Under the pieces are notes generated by a model. That model saw nothing but the letters and a program-made list of their open reading frames with translations, made no database searches and had not been told where the DNA came from. A stretch of 64,000 nucleotides of DNA from Paguma larvata. Lineage: Eukaryota > Chordata > Mammalia > Carnivora > Viverridae. The stretch lies in the NCBI GenBank assembly GCA_030068075.1, contig CM057835.1, forward strand, positions 36,941,715-37,005,714, written 5' to 3'. The position numbers and the translations under genes were made by a program. How positions within the stretch are numbered: position 1 is the first letter of the stretch; the number at the start of each line of letters is the position of its first letter. This document shows positions 1 through 11,862 of the stretch, piece after piece.

Positions 1-94
1 TCGCCAGTCGATGCAGAAGGGGCAGCCAGACCAGACACTGCGGGGGAGGGTCGGACATGAGCGTGTCCAAGAAACCGTTTAAGGTGACTTTTTT
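1..94 (-). CDS. DTNA: DTNA exon, residues 202-232, cut by the window edge
   Basis: The acceptor GATGCAG at 101-95 opens an exon that starts in phase 0 with [20 protein letters not shown] and continues [11 protein letters not shown] to the left edge, where one base of residue 233 remains. The run [17 protein letters not shown] is a hallmark of the end of the EF-hand region in the dystrophin family, just before the ZZ zinc finger. The next residues in the family (about NVENVFHPVECSYC) are outside the window. The exon continues or ends beyond base 1, so its donor cannot be seen. Confidence 0.96.
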
Positions 95-876
95 CTGCAT
101 CAAAAAACCCCACAAAAATTTAGAACAGAGAATAGTGTGAATTTACCTGCTACATACATACCCTTTGCGATTAAAGAAAGAGGACATTCCATTAACCTCT
201 AAATATGAAGAAGCAGAATATAGTCTAATACCTAAAGAGCTAGTTCTGAATTTAAACCATTGGTTGCTTTTTACACTTCAATATACATAGGACTGGATTG
301 TCTCCATTGAGGCTGAATAGATATTGTCATAGAGAGAATGGCAGTTCTGAGAGGGTCGCTTTTGTGTATGTGAGGCAGTATGAAAACGATAAGGAAAGAT
401 GAACAGTAGATGCTCTATACAACTTTACCCCAGGCGTGTATCTTAGCACACGCCGTAATTCCTAAAGCGGTCGCTTGGTCTGCTACGTTTGTAGGACAAC
501 TTCCCTTCTAAACTTCCTCCACTTCTCTAAGTACTAAATACTTCATGGTTAATATGAATGGTTCTTGCCATACAAGATTAGGAGGAAATTCCATTGGGAG
601 GGAGTGACCCTTTGCTGTTAGGTGAGAACAGTCTAAAGTTTCAAAAACTCTCTTTTTCTCTTCTTGATATATCTTTCCTCTTAACTCAGTCTGCATCTGT
701 CTGCATAATCCTGGTCCTTTCTGATGTGGAAAAGGAATGGATTTTAAACTTCCTTCAAAATGACAAAAACAACAAGTTATATGAATACATAATATTATAA
801 CAGGATGAATGACATAAATTAACAGGTTTATATGCAAAAATCACTATTCTATTTGAAATTTTGGTGGGTGGAATAG

Positions 877-1255
877 TTTTTTTTGTTTGCTTGCTTTTTT
901 TTTTAAATTTTAATTCCAGTATAGTTAACACTCAGTGTTCTATTAGTTTCAGGGGTACAATATAGTGATTCGACAATGCGTATGTTACTCCGCGCTCCTC
1001 AAGATGAGTGGTACTCTTAATCCCCAGCACCTATTTCACTCATACCCCCACCCAACTCCCCTCTGGTCACCATCTGTCTGTTCTCTACAAAAGATGCCAA
1101 AAAACCAAAGCAATCTTGAAAAAGAAAAACAAAGCTGGAGGTACCACAATTCTAGATTTAAAGATATACTACAAAGCTATAGTAATTAAAACAGTATTAC
1201 TGGCACAAAAACAAATACTTCAATCAATGGAACAGAACACACAGCCCAGGGATAG
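877..1255 (-). mobile_element. L1 fragment, 5'-inverted (twin-primed)
   Basis: Bases 905-1096, read on the minus strand, are the carnivore L1 3' UTR type (TAACTATACTGGAATTAAAA), followed by a poly-A that appears as the T run at 877-904. Immediately to the right, about 1091-1255 reads as L1 ORF2 on the plus strand (for example AAAGATATACTACAAAGCTA). A 3' end in one orientation joined to an ORF2 piece in the other is the usual twin-priming outcome. The open frames over it are L1 remnants. Confidence 0.7.
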
Positions 1256-1472
1256 ATTTATATCTTTAGATAAGAAATCAGTTGTGAAGAGCTATCGTAC
1301 CTTTTCAAGGCACCTACCTTACACTGGTCCTTATAATTTCACACACAATATATTTTTCTACTCTAATTAATCTTTTTTATCAGCAGATATTTATAAAAGT
1401 ATCTTTCCCTCAAAATACTAGATAGTTTAAGTATTATAGGGTAGCAACATTATATTAAAAGATATCTATGTA

Positions 1473-1670
1473 GGGGCACCTGGGTGGGTCAGTCGGTTAA
1501 ATGTTCTACTTTAGCTCAGGTCATGATCTCATGGTCTGTGAGTTCGAGCCCTGTGTCAGGATCTGTGCTGACAGCTCTGAGTCTGGAATCTGCTTCAGAT
1601 TCTGTGTCTCCATCTCTCTCTGCCCCTCCCCCACTCTCTCTCTCTCTCTCAAAAATTAATAAACATTAAA
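1473..1670 (+). mobile_element. SINEC_Fc-type SINE
   Basis: Head GGGGCACCTGGGTGGGTCAG, B-box-like GAGTTCGAGCCC, a CT-rich middle and an A-rich tail. It is flanked by 16-base duplications that differ at one site, AAAAGATAT(C/T)TATGTA at 1457-1472 and 1671-1686. Confidence 0.95.
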
Positions 1671-2145
1671 AAAAGATATTTATGTAATGTATAAGTAATG
1701 AGACAACATTTTTAAAAAAGTTACCACAATTTGTAGTATCTGAAATAATCCTGTCTTTCAAAATAATCACTTGGGATGGCTTGTACTTTTTCCAATGAAG
1801 CAATGCAAACATTTTAAAATTTCATCATTCAAACTGCTGTTATAACCAGTTTATGAAGCACAGAAATAAACCGGTCTTATTATTTATTTATATTTGTGTT
1901 GCCCCTTATACTTCAAAAGATCTTACCCATTTTGATCATCATACTGGCTAAAAATCACTCCTGGAAGTCTCTGAAAATGTTATTATAATTTCAACATATA
2001 TGAATTTCTCATCACTGAGGATATACACAAAATTATGTAATAGGACAGTCTGTAAGATATTTCAAAAGAAATTTTGAGCTGTGGTAACATATATGTAAAA
2101 CTTATTGAATATGTAGGTCGTATTAAAATAAAAGACAGTCGTCAA

Positions 2146-2386
2146 GGGGCACCTGGGTGGCTCAGTCGGTTGAGCATCCAACTGTTGATTTTGGCTCAAG
2201 TCCGTCTCAATGGTTTGTGAGTCTGAGCCCCATATTGGGCTTTGCACTGACAATGTGCAGCTTGCTTGGGATTCTCTCTCTCTCCCTCCCCATAGCCCTC
2301 TCCCTCTCCTTCTGCCTCTCCTCTGTGTGTGCATGCTCAAGGTTTTTCTCTCTCTTTCAAAATAAATAAATAAACTTAAAAAAAAA
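2146..2386 (+). mobile_element. SINEC_Fc-type SINE
   Basis: Complete head (GGGGCACCTGGGTGGCTCAG), CT-rich middle and AATAAATAAA tail. It abuts an L1 ORF2 fragment on its right. I could not settle the target-site duplication. Confidence 0.93.
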
Positions 2387-3042
2387 GCCTCAAGAGAAAC
2401 AAACGAAAATAAACTATTGGAACTACACCAAAGTAAAAAGCTTCTGCAGAGCCAAGGAAACCATCAACAAAGCAAAAAGACAACCTACTGAATGGGTGAA
2501 GATATTCGCAAATAACACAACTGATAAGACGTTAACATCCAGAGTAGAGAATTACACAACTGAACACCAAAAAACCCAAATAATACAATTAAAAATGGGC
2601 AGAGGACCTGAATAGATATTTTTTTCCAAAGAAGATATACATATGTCCAAGAGACTCATGAATGATGCTTCACTAATCATGAGAGAAATGCAAATCAAAA
2701 CCACAATGAAATTTCACCTCACACCTGTCAAAATGGTTAGAATCAAAAAGACAAGAAATACCAAGCGTTCTCAAGGATGTGGAGAAAAAGGAACCTCAGG
2801 CACTGTTGGTGGGAATTATGTGGGTGCAGCCACTGTGGAAAACAGTATGGATTAAAAGTTCTATTAAAAATAGGACTACCATATGATTCAATAATTCCAC
2901 TAGCGGGATTTACCCAAAGAAAATGAAAACACGAATTCAAAAAGATATATGCACCGTTGTGTTTACTACAGCATTATTTACAATAGTCAAGATATGGAAG
3001 CAGTCCCAGGATCCATCCATAGATGAATGGATAAAGAAGTTG
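2387..3042 (+). mobile_element. L1 3' portion (ORF2 C-terminal region)
   Basis: This matches the well-known L1 ORF2 end on the plus strand: the TGGATAAAGAAG motif near 3030, the GAAATGCAAATCAAAACCAC stretch near 2686, and the ACTGTTGGTGGGAATTATGTG stretch near 2800 (a degenerate L1 motif). Stops and shifts break the frame. No intact reverse transcriptase is present. Confidence 0.85.
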
Positions 3043-3130
3043 AAAAAATTAGATTAATACATTTATGTTTTGAATTAATTGACACGATTTTAACAGTTAA
3101 TTTCAGGTAAAAGGGAAGACTCACTCTCTG

Positions 3131-3305
3131 TTTTATTTATTTTGAGAGAAAGAGAGAGAGAGGATCCCAAAGAGGCTCCTTGCTGTCAGTGCACACAGCC
3201 CGATATGGGCCTCGATGTGGGGCTCGATCTCACAAACTGTGAGATCAAGACCTGAGTGGAAATCAAAAGGGAGTCACTTAACTGACTGAACCACCCAGGT
3301 GCCCC
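3131..3305 (-). mobile_element. SINEC_Fc-type SINE
   Basis: Reverse complement of the SINE: TTTATTTATTTTGAGAGA start (tail) and the head complement CCACCCAGGTGCCCC at the right end. It is shorter than average through internal loss. Confidence 0.92.
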
Positions 3306-3519
3306 AAGACTCACTAACTCTTAAATCGGTGAAGTTCAGTATGGTAAGCATTTGTCATGTGCCTTCAATGAGGTAGGGAAGCAACCTGTTTAAGATATGA
3401 AGATGGTTAAGGTAGGGGGCTTTATGTCTTTTGCGAAAGACTTCTTGGGAAAGGCAATGTTTGGGCAAGAAAAAGGAGTTAGTGGCAAGAAACAGAGAGG
3501 ATGCTGGAGACAAAGAAGC

Positions 3520-4130
3520 ACAGATTCAAGAAACGGAGTGATTGGAGCAGGAACGGAGACAGAGGGCTGCATCTGGGCACAGAGAGGTGAGCTGGAGAAG
3601 GACAGAAGGGCTTTCAGAGTCTGGAAGAGAGGGAGCTTCATCCTGCAGGTGATTAGGCTGCATAGCAGGAGACTGGCGAGGTTAGATGGAGTGTTGTGAG
3701 GGATAGATGAGAGGAGAGGAAGCCGCCTTCATGTTCTCTCCAAGCATTTTTATCCTGTTGTACTACTGTGTGCATTTTGAGGACCTCTTAAGATGTCTCT
3801 TTACAATGGGGTTCTGAAATAGTTTGGAATGCGACGGGGCATGCACCGAATAAACAAATCCAGAGGCCGTGAGCCAGGGTGGAGATTAATACAATAGGCC
3901 AGGTAACAGGTGCTGATGAGGAAAGACACTGGAAACTCGTTTAGAAGGGGAAATGAGCAGGACTTGTGGATGGATGAGAGCTGCTGCGTGAAGACGTTGT
4001 GTAGAAGGAGGCTTAGGTGATGGAACCGTTCTGATGTTACCACCTCAAAGGGAAATCTAGAGGGGAGCATACTTCATCTGGGGGCAGAGATGAGGGACCT
4101 AGGCTGGCCTGGGGGTGGGGGAGGGGGGGA
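3520..4130 (-). mobile_element. Old L2-like LINE sequence
   Basis: Purine-rich text of the type seen in complement-strand L2 (GGAGCAGGAACGGAGACAG..., later GGTGGAGATTAATAC...). The resemblance is diffuse and the limits are guesses. A RepeatMasker run would settle it. Confidence 0.35.
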
Positions 4131-4769
4131 GGTCAGAAAGGCTGTCTGGATGACACAACACAGGAGCAGAGTTAGCACTCAGTATATCAAACCATCCCTG
4201 CTCTCGTTGGTGGTACGGGTACAGTTGCGATTCTATGTAAATCCATGACCTGCAGGGATGTCTGAGGCACTTTTGACCTCCAAGGTCACAAGTAAACAGA
4301 CCGATGCAGTTTACCAGCCGGGCAGTTAAATGCGGCTTCTCGGTAGCTGCTATGCACTGATTTCTTATTTAAGGGATCCTTTTAGAGGACATTCTTGGTT
4401 AGTTTGGATTTTTTTTAAAACTTTAAACAAACCTTCAATTTATGGATTTGTAAACTACCATTGCATCATGCCAGAGAATGGTGCTGGACCTGTAGACTTT
4501 CTAGATGACTGGATGGCTATAAACACAGAAATCCCCAAGATCTAAATAGCTTCTCTGGGCTAATCTGTACCACCCCCAGTTAAAACACGTCACTCTGAAC
4601 CCCTGATGTATCTCGTGGTGGGGGATGCAGGCAGCCATACGTGTCATATTTTGGGCCTTCCTGATTGTGTGTAACATATGCTGTATGATTCCTTTCTTGC
4701 TTCCTCTAGACGCTGGAGAAGCTTGGCGCTGGCCCGGACGTGTGTTTCATGTGAGGTTGAGTGACAATT

Positions 4770-4915
4770 CAGCCCTTTTGATAGTGCAGTGATAATCACG
4801 GGAATGATGCCAAGGGTATAGGATTGTTGTAAGGATTACATCGGACAATTCAAGTAAAGAACACAGCGCGGTGCCTGGCTCGTGGTTAGGAGCCACCGAT
4901 TATTATTTTCCAGGT
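4770..4915 (+). mobile_element. MIR-type SINE fragment
   Basis: This resembles the 3' half of MIR: ...TTGTTGTAAGGATTACAT... then AACACAGCGCGGTGCCTGGCTCGTGG, as in the usual AGCACAGTGCCTGGCAC end. Confidence 0.6.
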
Positions 4916-5067
4916 ATGCTGAGGTCAGTTGTCAGAGACTGGAAGATGCGCTATAGTTTATCACGAAGAAGAATTTGTCCAAGTAGTGACTTGGAGTAAC
5001 CTATCAAAGAACAACTACTGTTTGAGAGATTTTCCTTAAACATGTCTCCCCCCTCACCCCCACGTAC

Positions 5068-5222
5068 TTGTTGAGAGAAACAGGATCTAGCTGACTGTTC
5101 TGTGTAACCAAACGAAGGACCTTCAAAAACCGCCGTGGGTAGTTTGAGAACTTCCCGCAGGAACTGGTCATAGCGTCCATAAACCATCACCCCACTGGAG
5201 TCAGAAATCATTGAGAAAATAT
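5068..5222 (-). CDS. DTNA: DTNA exon, residues 150-201 (EF-hand 2 region)
   Basis: This 155-base exon has acceptor CAG at 5225-5223 and donor GTACGT at 5067-5062. It completes Tyr150 (T|AT) and encodes [20 protein letters not shown], then [20 protein letters not shown] and [11 protein letters not shown]. The [14 protein letters not shown] block is one of the most conserved parts of dystrophin and dystrobrevin. The degenerate loop D157-S-S-G-V-M is visible. It ends exactly on a codon (phase 0). If the donor were missed, the frame would read on for a few dozen codons into the intron (to 4951), so a read-through form would lose the ZZ domain. Confidence 0.97.
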
Positions 5223-6385
5223 CTGATGGAAAGAAAAGGAGAGATATTTATTCATCACATAAATATTCCCCTCTGTTTCAGTGCACCATATCTGCTGCAA
5301 ATAATTGAAAATGTAGCGGAATAAGTAATTCTTTATGAAAGAATAACATAAAGGTTAATCGTTATGCTGAATATTCCTGACATCGGGTTTCCTTTGGTGT
5401 CGTTTTTTGTAGCTGATTCTGGAACACAGCATCATGTTGGATAAAATTAGCATATTTTGATAAGGCAGAGAATATCACATTTTTATTTTGAGGTCAATTA
5501 TCAACTCATACATCACTCAATGGAAGGAACTTTTGTATATGTGAGGAATATGCTGGCCTCACTGAAACACACGATGAACATCTACAACATTGGGGTGTGT
5601 GTGTATGTATCTAGCTAGCTATTTACCCATCTATATTATCACAAAAACCTTTGAGTTTTGGTTTAAGGTATTGAAAGATGAAAGATGCAATGGAGATAAG
5701 GATGTAATGAAAACACTTGATTAACTTCCCACAAAAGCGGAAAACTTTCTATCAATCACAGTGTTCCGGGTGGAAGGTACCTGATTTACAGGGAAGGGTC
5801 TTGTGACTCATGAGGTCAAGGGGAAGCCTGGCCTCGGGGAAGATCGATGAGGTAAAGTCAGAGTCCCGGACAGAGCCCGTGTCCTCACTGAACCTCCGTT
5901 CTTCCGTTTCTGCCACTATGGGCACTTAGTGAATATTAATGGCATGATTTCTCAAGGTACTTTATAATTCCTCCGTGGAAGTCACTATGGGAATGAAAGC
6001 ATCTGCTATCGTAGTTTGTCACCATGTGAGATTGTGACTAGGCGGGAACAGCTGTTGGGATAAACCGTTGTAAATTCAATGCGCTGCCTCTGTTCAGTTT
6101 GGGCTTAATGTCTCAAGGTCACAATGCAGTCTGGGGACATGGTTTCTACACTGCCGTCAAACGCGAAGCACATTACAGGCTTTAGCTGGATTATGTTTTG
6201 AGGCTGTGAATTGACTCTCATTTCCTTCAAATACTCCAGTTTAAAGGATTTCTACTGTTTCAAAGAGTTTATCAATTATGAGGCTAACGAAAATTTACCC
6301 CAGCAACAAAATTAATGTTGTTTTCATTTGCCTTCACAACTGTTAACTTGGTAAATCTTCTCTCTTCCATTTCATTTTAACTGAT

Positions 6386-6389
6386 AAAA

Positions 6390-6452
<63 letters not shown>

Positions 6453-6463
6453 GAAGGAAGGAA
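6386..6463 (+). repeat. (AAAG)n microsatellite ending in AAGG units
   Basis: About 18 near-perfect AAAG units with a short AAGG end. Confidence 0.97.
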
Positions 6464-6965
6464 AACAAATTGCCAAAAGCAAAAAACTCTTGTGTGACCC
6501 CATATACAGAAACTCAAGAATTCCAATAAAAAGAGGAAAAAGGAAACCCAGGAAAAGTAAATGGGCTTTCTTACTGGAGCTGCTATCTTGTGTGTTTTCA
6601 GGCAGGTTTGTTAACTATAATTGTGTCACCCTGATGATCTTCTGGGCTTGACTTTTCTAGGCCAGGACACAGTTTTGAAAAGTAGCCTAGGGTTTTCAAA
6701 TCTCCCAGTGAGAAATATTAGACAACATTTCTAACTAGAGCAAAGGGAGAAGGAGTACCAACACTGACCTTTCACAAACTTGAAGTTCACATTAAACTCA
6801 TTTATGTTGATGAAGTTTTGCTAAGCAATAGCCGAACTAGGGCTAGGTCATTGGGATCAGAGGGAAATGGCTATTAATGGCCACTCTAGTTTAAAAATAA
6901 ATGAGGGAACTCTGAAGAAGCTATCAAAAGGATATGTTTGTACCCAAGTTCTGGGCTCTCTGTTA

Positions 6966-7016
<51 letters not shown>

Positions 7017-7100
7017 ATATCTATAGTCATATAACTATATATAGATATATATACATATGTATATAGCCATATATACTATGTAATATGCTGATAATATACA
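6966..7100 (+). repeat. (ATCT)n microsatellite running into TA-rich sequence
   Basis: About 12 clean ATCT units (6966-7014), then alternating TATA/ATAC text to about 7100. Confidence 0.95.
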
Positions 7101-7654
7101 ATATGTGTATATGTAATAAAATAGAAGCTACTTCAAAGATTAAATTAAATTAGTTAATGGATGAAAAGCATACAGATGTAAAGGACACAGAATAGTGCCT
7201 GCCCCCTAGTATACATACAGAAATGTTAGCTATTTTTACTATTAATTTCATATCACATGTTTTCTGTCATTTATTTCAAATGCTTAGGCTTTGCCTCCCC
7301 AATGGGATTGTTCTGTAATGTTCCCAATCATACTCTAAATCACTACTGTGTTTCCCACAGCACTATACAATAATAGATACTTTAGAAGAATTTACATTCA
7401 TTGATTCATTCAATTAAAATTAACTTACCACATACTAAATGTGTAAAATTGTGCTGAGCAATGAATGTACAGAAAAGTCAGGACCATAGTTCTTTTTTTA
7501 TATTCATCTTTTAATGAATTAAAACGAAATTTTATTTGAAAATGATATCAAACTTAACGGAAAAAATTGCGAGAATAAGAGTACTACAAAGGACATCCAC
7601 ATACCCTTTATCCAGACTCATCTATTAACACTTTGTTCCACTTATTTTATCATC

Positions 7655-7677
7655 CTATCATCTATCTATCTATCTAC
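7655..7677 (+). repeat. Short (ATCT)n tract
   Basis: About five ATCT units (ATCATCTATCTATCTATC). Confidence 0.8.
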
Positions 7678-7847
7678 CATCTGGCAACATCTATTTGTCT
7701 GTGTGTATATATGTATGTGCAAACATATAATTGTTTTCTGAATTGAGACTAATTTGCATATATTATGGCCTTTACCTCTGAACACTGTGGTGGGTCCTCC
7801 CTAAGAATAAGGGTGAGAATAAAGGTATGTACTTTAATGAAACTACA

Positions 7848-8012
7848 GCAAGGGTTAGCAAACTTTTTTTGTAAAGGGCCAAATAGTAATATTTTAGGTT
7901 TTGTGGACCACACAGGGTCTCTGTCACAGATTCTTCTTCGTACTTTATACAACCCTTTAAAAATGGGAAAACGATTCTTAGCTCATGGGCCATAGCTTGT
8001 TTACCCTGGATT
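7848..8012. mobile_element. hAT-Charlie-type non-autonomous DNA transposon fragment
   Basis: It contains AGCAAACTTTTTTTGTAAAG, GGCCAAATAGTAATATTTTAG and GGGCCATAGCTTGTTTACC, a text common to a mammalian hAT-Charlie MER family whose exact name I do not assert. It lies inside the split L2. Confidence 0.6.
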
Positions 8013-11000
8013 ACAGTGTAATTATCCACTTCAGTCTCTTTAACACTGATACACTAATCTTATCTAATATTATCTAACCTACTGGCCACATTCCAATTTT
8101 GTGAATCGGTCAGTAATAGGACATAGTTCTTGACCTCTGGGAGGTCACAGTCCACTGAGGATACAGGGACATGCTTACATAATGCATTATATGACATCAT
8201 AAATCATAACACGGTGGTGTGAATACCAGAACAGTAGAGTGTGCAGGGTGCAGGAAGGGCTTAAAGAGACGGTTTCCAGAGTGAGGAGTGGGTTGGGAAG
8301 ATTTCCTTGTACACAGGTGACTTCTAGGTCTTCTCGGGTGATAGAAGTGACTTCTAGGCCAAGTATAAAGGGCAATCGGGGGCTGGTGAGTCTTTAGGAA
8401 ATGGTACCAGGATGTGCAAAGCATGCTCAAGCATGATGCACTCAAAGCTTTTCAAATAGTTCACTGTGCCAGGGCCCTTGGGTGCACCTAAGGGCATGGT
8501 AGGAGTTGAGGCAGAGATATGAAGAGCTTCTAGCCTCTTCTAAGGAATTTAGGTTGTGTCCAGTAGATGTTGGGGGAGATACTAAAGATTTAAGGCAGGC
8601 CCGTGAGTTAGAAATATTACCATGGAGGTAGGTGTGGAGGCAAAACAACCAGTTCAGTTATAGAAACTCAACAAATCCCTGGTGTTTGCTATAACGCTAG
8701 TCTTTTAAACAAAACCAAACAAGCCCTCCTCACAAGCTTTAGAACAGCACCTGACATTCTAGGCTAATGGCATTAGATTCAGAATTCCTTACGGTTTTTA
8801 GGGCTATCTGGAAGCCCCGATAAAGAAGTATAAACAGGTGTCCCAACTCATTACGACAACAGCTTATAACTGGATCAAGAACAATTTGACAGAAACAGGG
8901 TATTTTATTCCGTCAGTTTATGTTCGGGTGGCTGTGTGCTATGACTGCAGGTGGTGCCCTCACACTCTAGACAGCTCGGAGGCACCTGGTGGACACCCTG
9001 CACATTGGTTCCTCGTGGCCCTGAGCGTTGGAAATGGCTGTGTGACATGGAATTGTTGTCCCTTCGAATGCACTTTAAAGCACTTTGAAAAATTCAGTTG
9101 AAAATTTTGTTTTCTACTTTTGGCTTTCTCAAATTTCTAATTTGTTTTCAGCAATTACTCTTGCCCCGCACTCTCCAACAGGAAGAGGCTAGTTGGAACA
9201 AACTAAATATCCTTCATTCCTACCCACGAAAACAGCTAAATTGCCAGACAAGCCCAGCTGGCCTATTGGCTGACGTGCGAATTCGAGTTTAAAGAAGGGA
9301 AAACCAATCACTTGAATCCTGAGAAATTCCATATTCTTTCATTTTACTTTTTCTTTTTACAAAAGCAATGCAGAAAATCATTGCTTTGCCTGTTTTATCA
9401 TTAAGGGCAGCCAGCAAAAGAAGACCAGAGAAAACAGAATCCGGCTCGGCAAGAGTCAGCCCCTGTGGTCTACAGGCAGATTTGCCTATATTTGTGTATT
9501 TAGTTAATAATTATCACTGAAATTAGAAATATTGGTGACTAAAGATATTCATTTTTTACTAATTAACATTTTGGAGAGATTCTTCCAATCAAACTGCTTT
9601 CAGTTAAATTGTTTTTGTCAAAGCGCCCTCAATCGACTAACCAGGAAACCACTAAAACCTTCGTGGGATTAAGTATATAAAGAGTGACTCGAGAGCCCCA
9701 GAGCTGGGGGCATATTAGGCTGTGATTCGGGTCCACGGCTCTAGGAGAGGGCAACGTGCTATATCTCATGATCACACCATCCATTTTTGTTGTTCTATAG
9801 AATTCGTGACACTGAAACTTATTTCTGCAGACTAGAGAACATAGTTTACTTCCAAGGAGACTCTTGGGTTTGTTAACTTCTTTCACTGCACTGAAGAGGA
9901 TTCAGTTTGGCCACAGGTAGCATGCATGCTTTGCTCACTGATGGTGGGGTGAGGAGAAAGCACCCTAGCAATTACATTGTTGGCTTTGAGTTCCTGGACA
10001 TGCAGGAGAACTGCCTGGGTTTTGACAGCTGGTAAAGATCTGTTCAGAGACTTCGTTACCTTGAGCTTTGTAACTCTGCAGACGTTGTTGCTTGCTTACC
10101 TGACAACCATTCCCTTTGTCTCTATTGGCCCCAAGTTTCTTCCTGGGCTAAGAAGGGAAAACGGCAGCCTTTACCAGCCCAGGGGGCGGAAGGGGGCTCC
10201 TGCCTGACCATCATAGGCATTCCGTTCTCGTTACCCGTAACTGGTGTAGCGAGTGGTTTCTGATGCCACGTTGCGGGCTGGGGGCTCTGGAGTGAGAAGT
10301 GACCCCGAGACTGCAGGATCTCTTGGCCTCCAGGAGAGGAACAAAATCTGATACTGAAAAGGCCTCGGTGGAAAGACAGAAAACACTGTGGTCCTTGCTG
10401 GCACAGAATTAACTAGCCTGATTCATGGAAGGCTCCAAGGACTCCAAGGAAGGTCAGAAAGCTGGTTCTCTTAGTTTTCCTCAAACTTATTTTAATATGG
10501 AATCCTTTTATCCATGAGCCTGTTAATATAACATTAAGTATTTGGAAATGTTTCTCAGGACTTAAAGAAAAAAGTATCCAACGTCCTCAGCATAAGTGGC
10601 CAATCATGACATGAGATCAGCAGGCAAGGCCCTCGAGATTTCTTCCTCTGCCCTGGTTCATTCTGCTAAACTTTCTCCTTCCAAACCCTGCAGGAAATGC
10701 CTCATGGATTACGCCGAAGCTATGTTTTAAAAAAAGGTCGCTGGTTCCACCACCTTCTAATTTAGCTACTATCCTCAATGAAGTACTGAGGCAGATAGTT
10801 TTTCATTTTCAAAATATCTTTCAGGCTAACTAAAGAGAAACTAAACTCTCCCTTGTCAGGGATGCTTGGGCTTCTCTGAATCCTGACTGCATTTGGCTAG
10901 TCCATGAAAGGAGGTTCCCGAGGTGAGGGGAGATGTGTGGTTGTGGGGTTTCGAGGTACCTTCCACTTATCTACTGGCCCAGTGACATAGCTCTACCATG

Positions 11001-11037
11001 GAGCATGTCTGGGGAAATGAAGGTTTGGGAATGGAGG

Positions 11038-11106
11038 TCTTCCTTCCTTCCTTCCTTCCTTCCTTCCTTCCTTCCTTCCTTCCTTCCTTCCTTCTTTCCT
11101 TTCTTT
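11038..11106 (+). repeat. (TTCC)n microsatellite
   Basis: About 15 TTCC units, ending in TTTC variants. Confidence 0.97.
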
Positions 11107-11463
11107 CTGTATCTTCCTTCATTTTTCAGTCTTGGTACATCAAGAAGCAAGAGATCACACTCAGAAACTGACAGACAGTAGGTGAGAAAAGAGCCTGGCG
11201 GCAGTGAGTCACAGATGATTGGAGCTGGGAGGGACCCTCCAGGTGTCTAACAAAACCCCCAAGTCTGGGGTAAAGATGGAGCATGAGGACTAAAGAAGTG
11301 AAGTAACGTCCACAGCATAACCTAGCAAATTAGTCACACAGCCAGGCTAACAAGCTGGGGCTCCCAGTTCCCATGACAGTGCTCCTTTCCCACACAGCAT
11401 TATAGCCCAAACTCATAATATTTCAGATAAGGGAAAGGGTTAAAAATGGAAATTTTTCTTTTA

Positions 11464-11679
11464 GGGGCACCTGGGTGGCTCAGTTGGTTAAGCGGCCGAC
11501 TTCGGCTCAGGTCGTGATCTCACAGTCTGTGAGTTCGAGCCCCGCGTCGGGCTCTGTGCTGATGGCTCAGAGCCTGGAGCCTGCTTCAGATTCTGTATCT
11601 CCCTCTCTCTCTGCCCTTCCCCTGCTCATACTTTGTCTCTATGTCTCTCAAAAATAAATAAACATTAAAAAAAAAAAAA
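11464..11679 (+). mobile_element. SINEC_Fc-type SINE, young-looking
   Basis: Near-consensus head, GAGTTCGAGCCCCGCGTC and AATAAATAAACATT tail. It has perfect 16-base duplications GGAAATTTTTCTTTTA at 11448-11463 and 11680-11695. It lies about 900 bp downstream, in DTNA transcript order, of the exon 12578-12663. Confidence 0.97.
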
Positions 11680-11699
11680 GGAAATTTTTCTTTTAAACA

Positions 11700-11862
11700 G
11701 TACATCACTTAAAAATTGTTAGAAATGAAAATTCTTGCCCCCTATCCCCACCTTAGGTCTTCTGAATCAAAAACTCTGGGAGTGGGACCCAGAAATCCAT
11801 AATTTAAAAAGCCCTCCAAATGATTCTATATATCCTAAAATTTCAGAACCACTAAGGTAGAG
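11700..11862. mobile_element. MER5-like hAT-Charlie fragment
   Basis: It contains ATTCTTGCCCCCTATCCCCA, CTGAATCAAAAACTCTGGGAG and TTTCAGAACCACTA at the right end, like the GAGAACCACTG terminus of MER5A. Confidence 0.65.

Larger units (their letters stand above)
95..5067 (-). other. DTNA intron (4,973 bp) between residues 201 and 202
   Basis: This is a phase 0 intron with GTACGT donor and TGCAG acceptor. It holds a 5'-inverted L1 (about 877-1255), SINEs at 1473, 2146 and 3131, an L1 3' fragment (2387-3042), probable old L2 sequence (about 3520-4130) and a MIR-like piece (about 4770-4915). I recognise nothing in 95-870, 1690-2140, 3310-3500 or 4140-4760. The short open frames here show no family resemblance. 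Confidence 0.9.
7380..8660 (-). mobile_element. Old L2 copy, split by later insertions
   Basis: The left part (7380-7495) has the complement of the L2 3' end (ATTCATTGATTCATTCAA, then a degenerate GCTGAGCAATGAATG). It seems to resume at about 8110 with GACATAGTTCTTGACCTCTG and continues in typical purine-rich L2 complement text to about 8660. About 7500-8100 is inserted material, including an hAT fragment. The family call is by eye. Confidence 0.5.

Noticed and set aside
2643..2855. Protein-coding gene for the L1 ORF2-like frame
   Set aside because: A broken fragment of L1 ORF2 with no intact reverse transcriptase.
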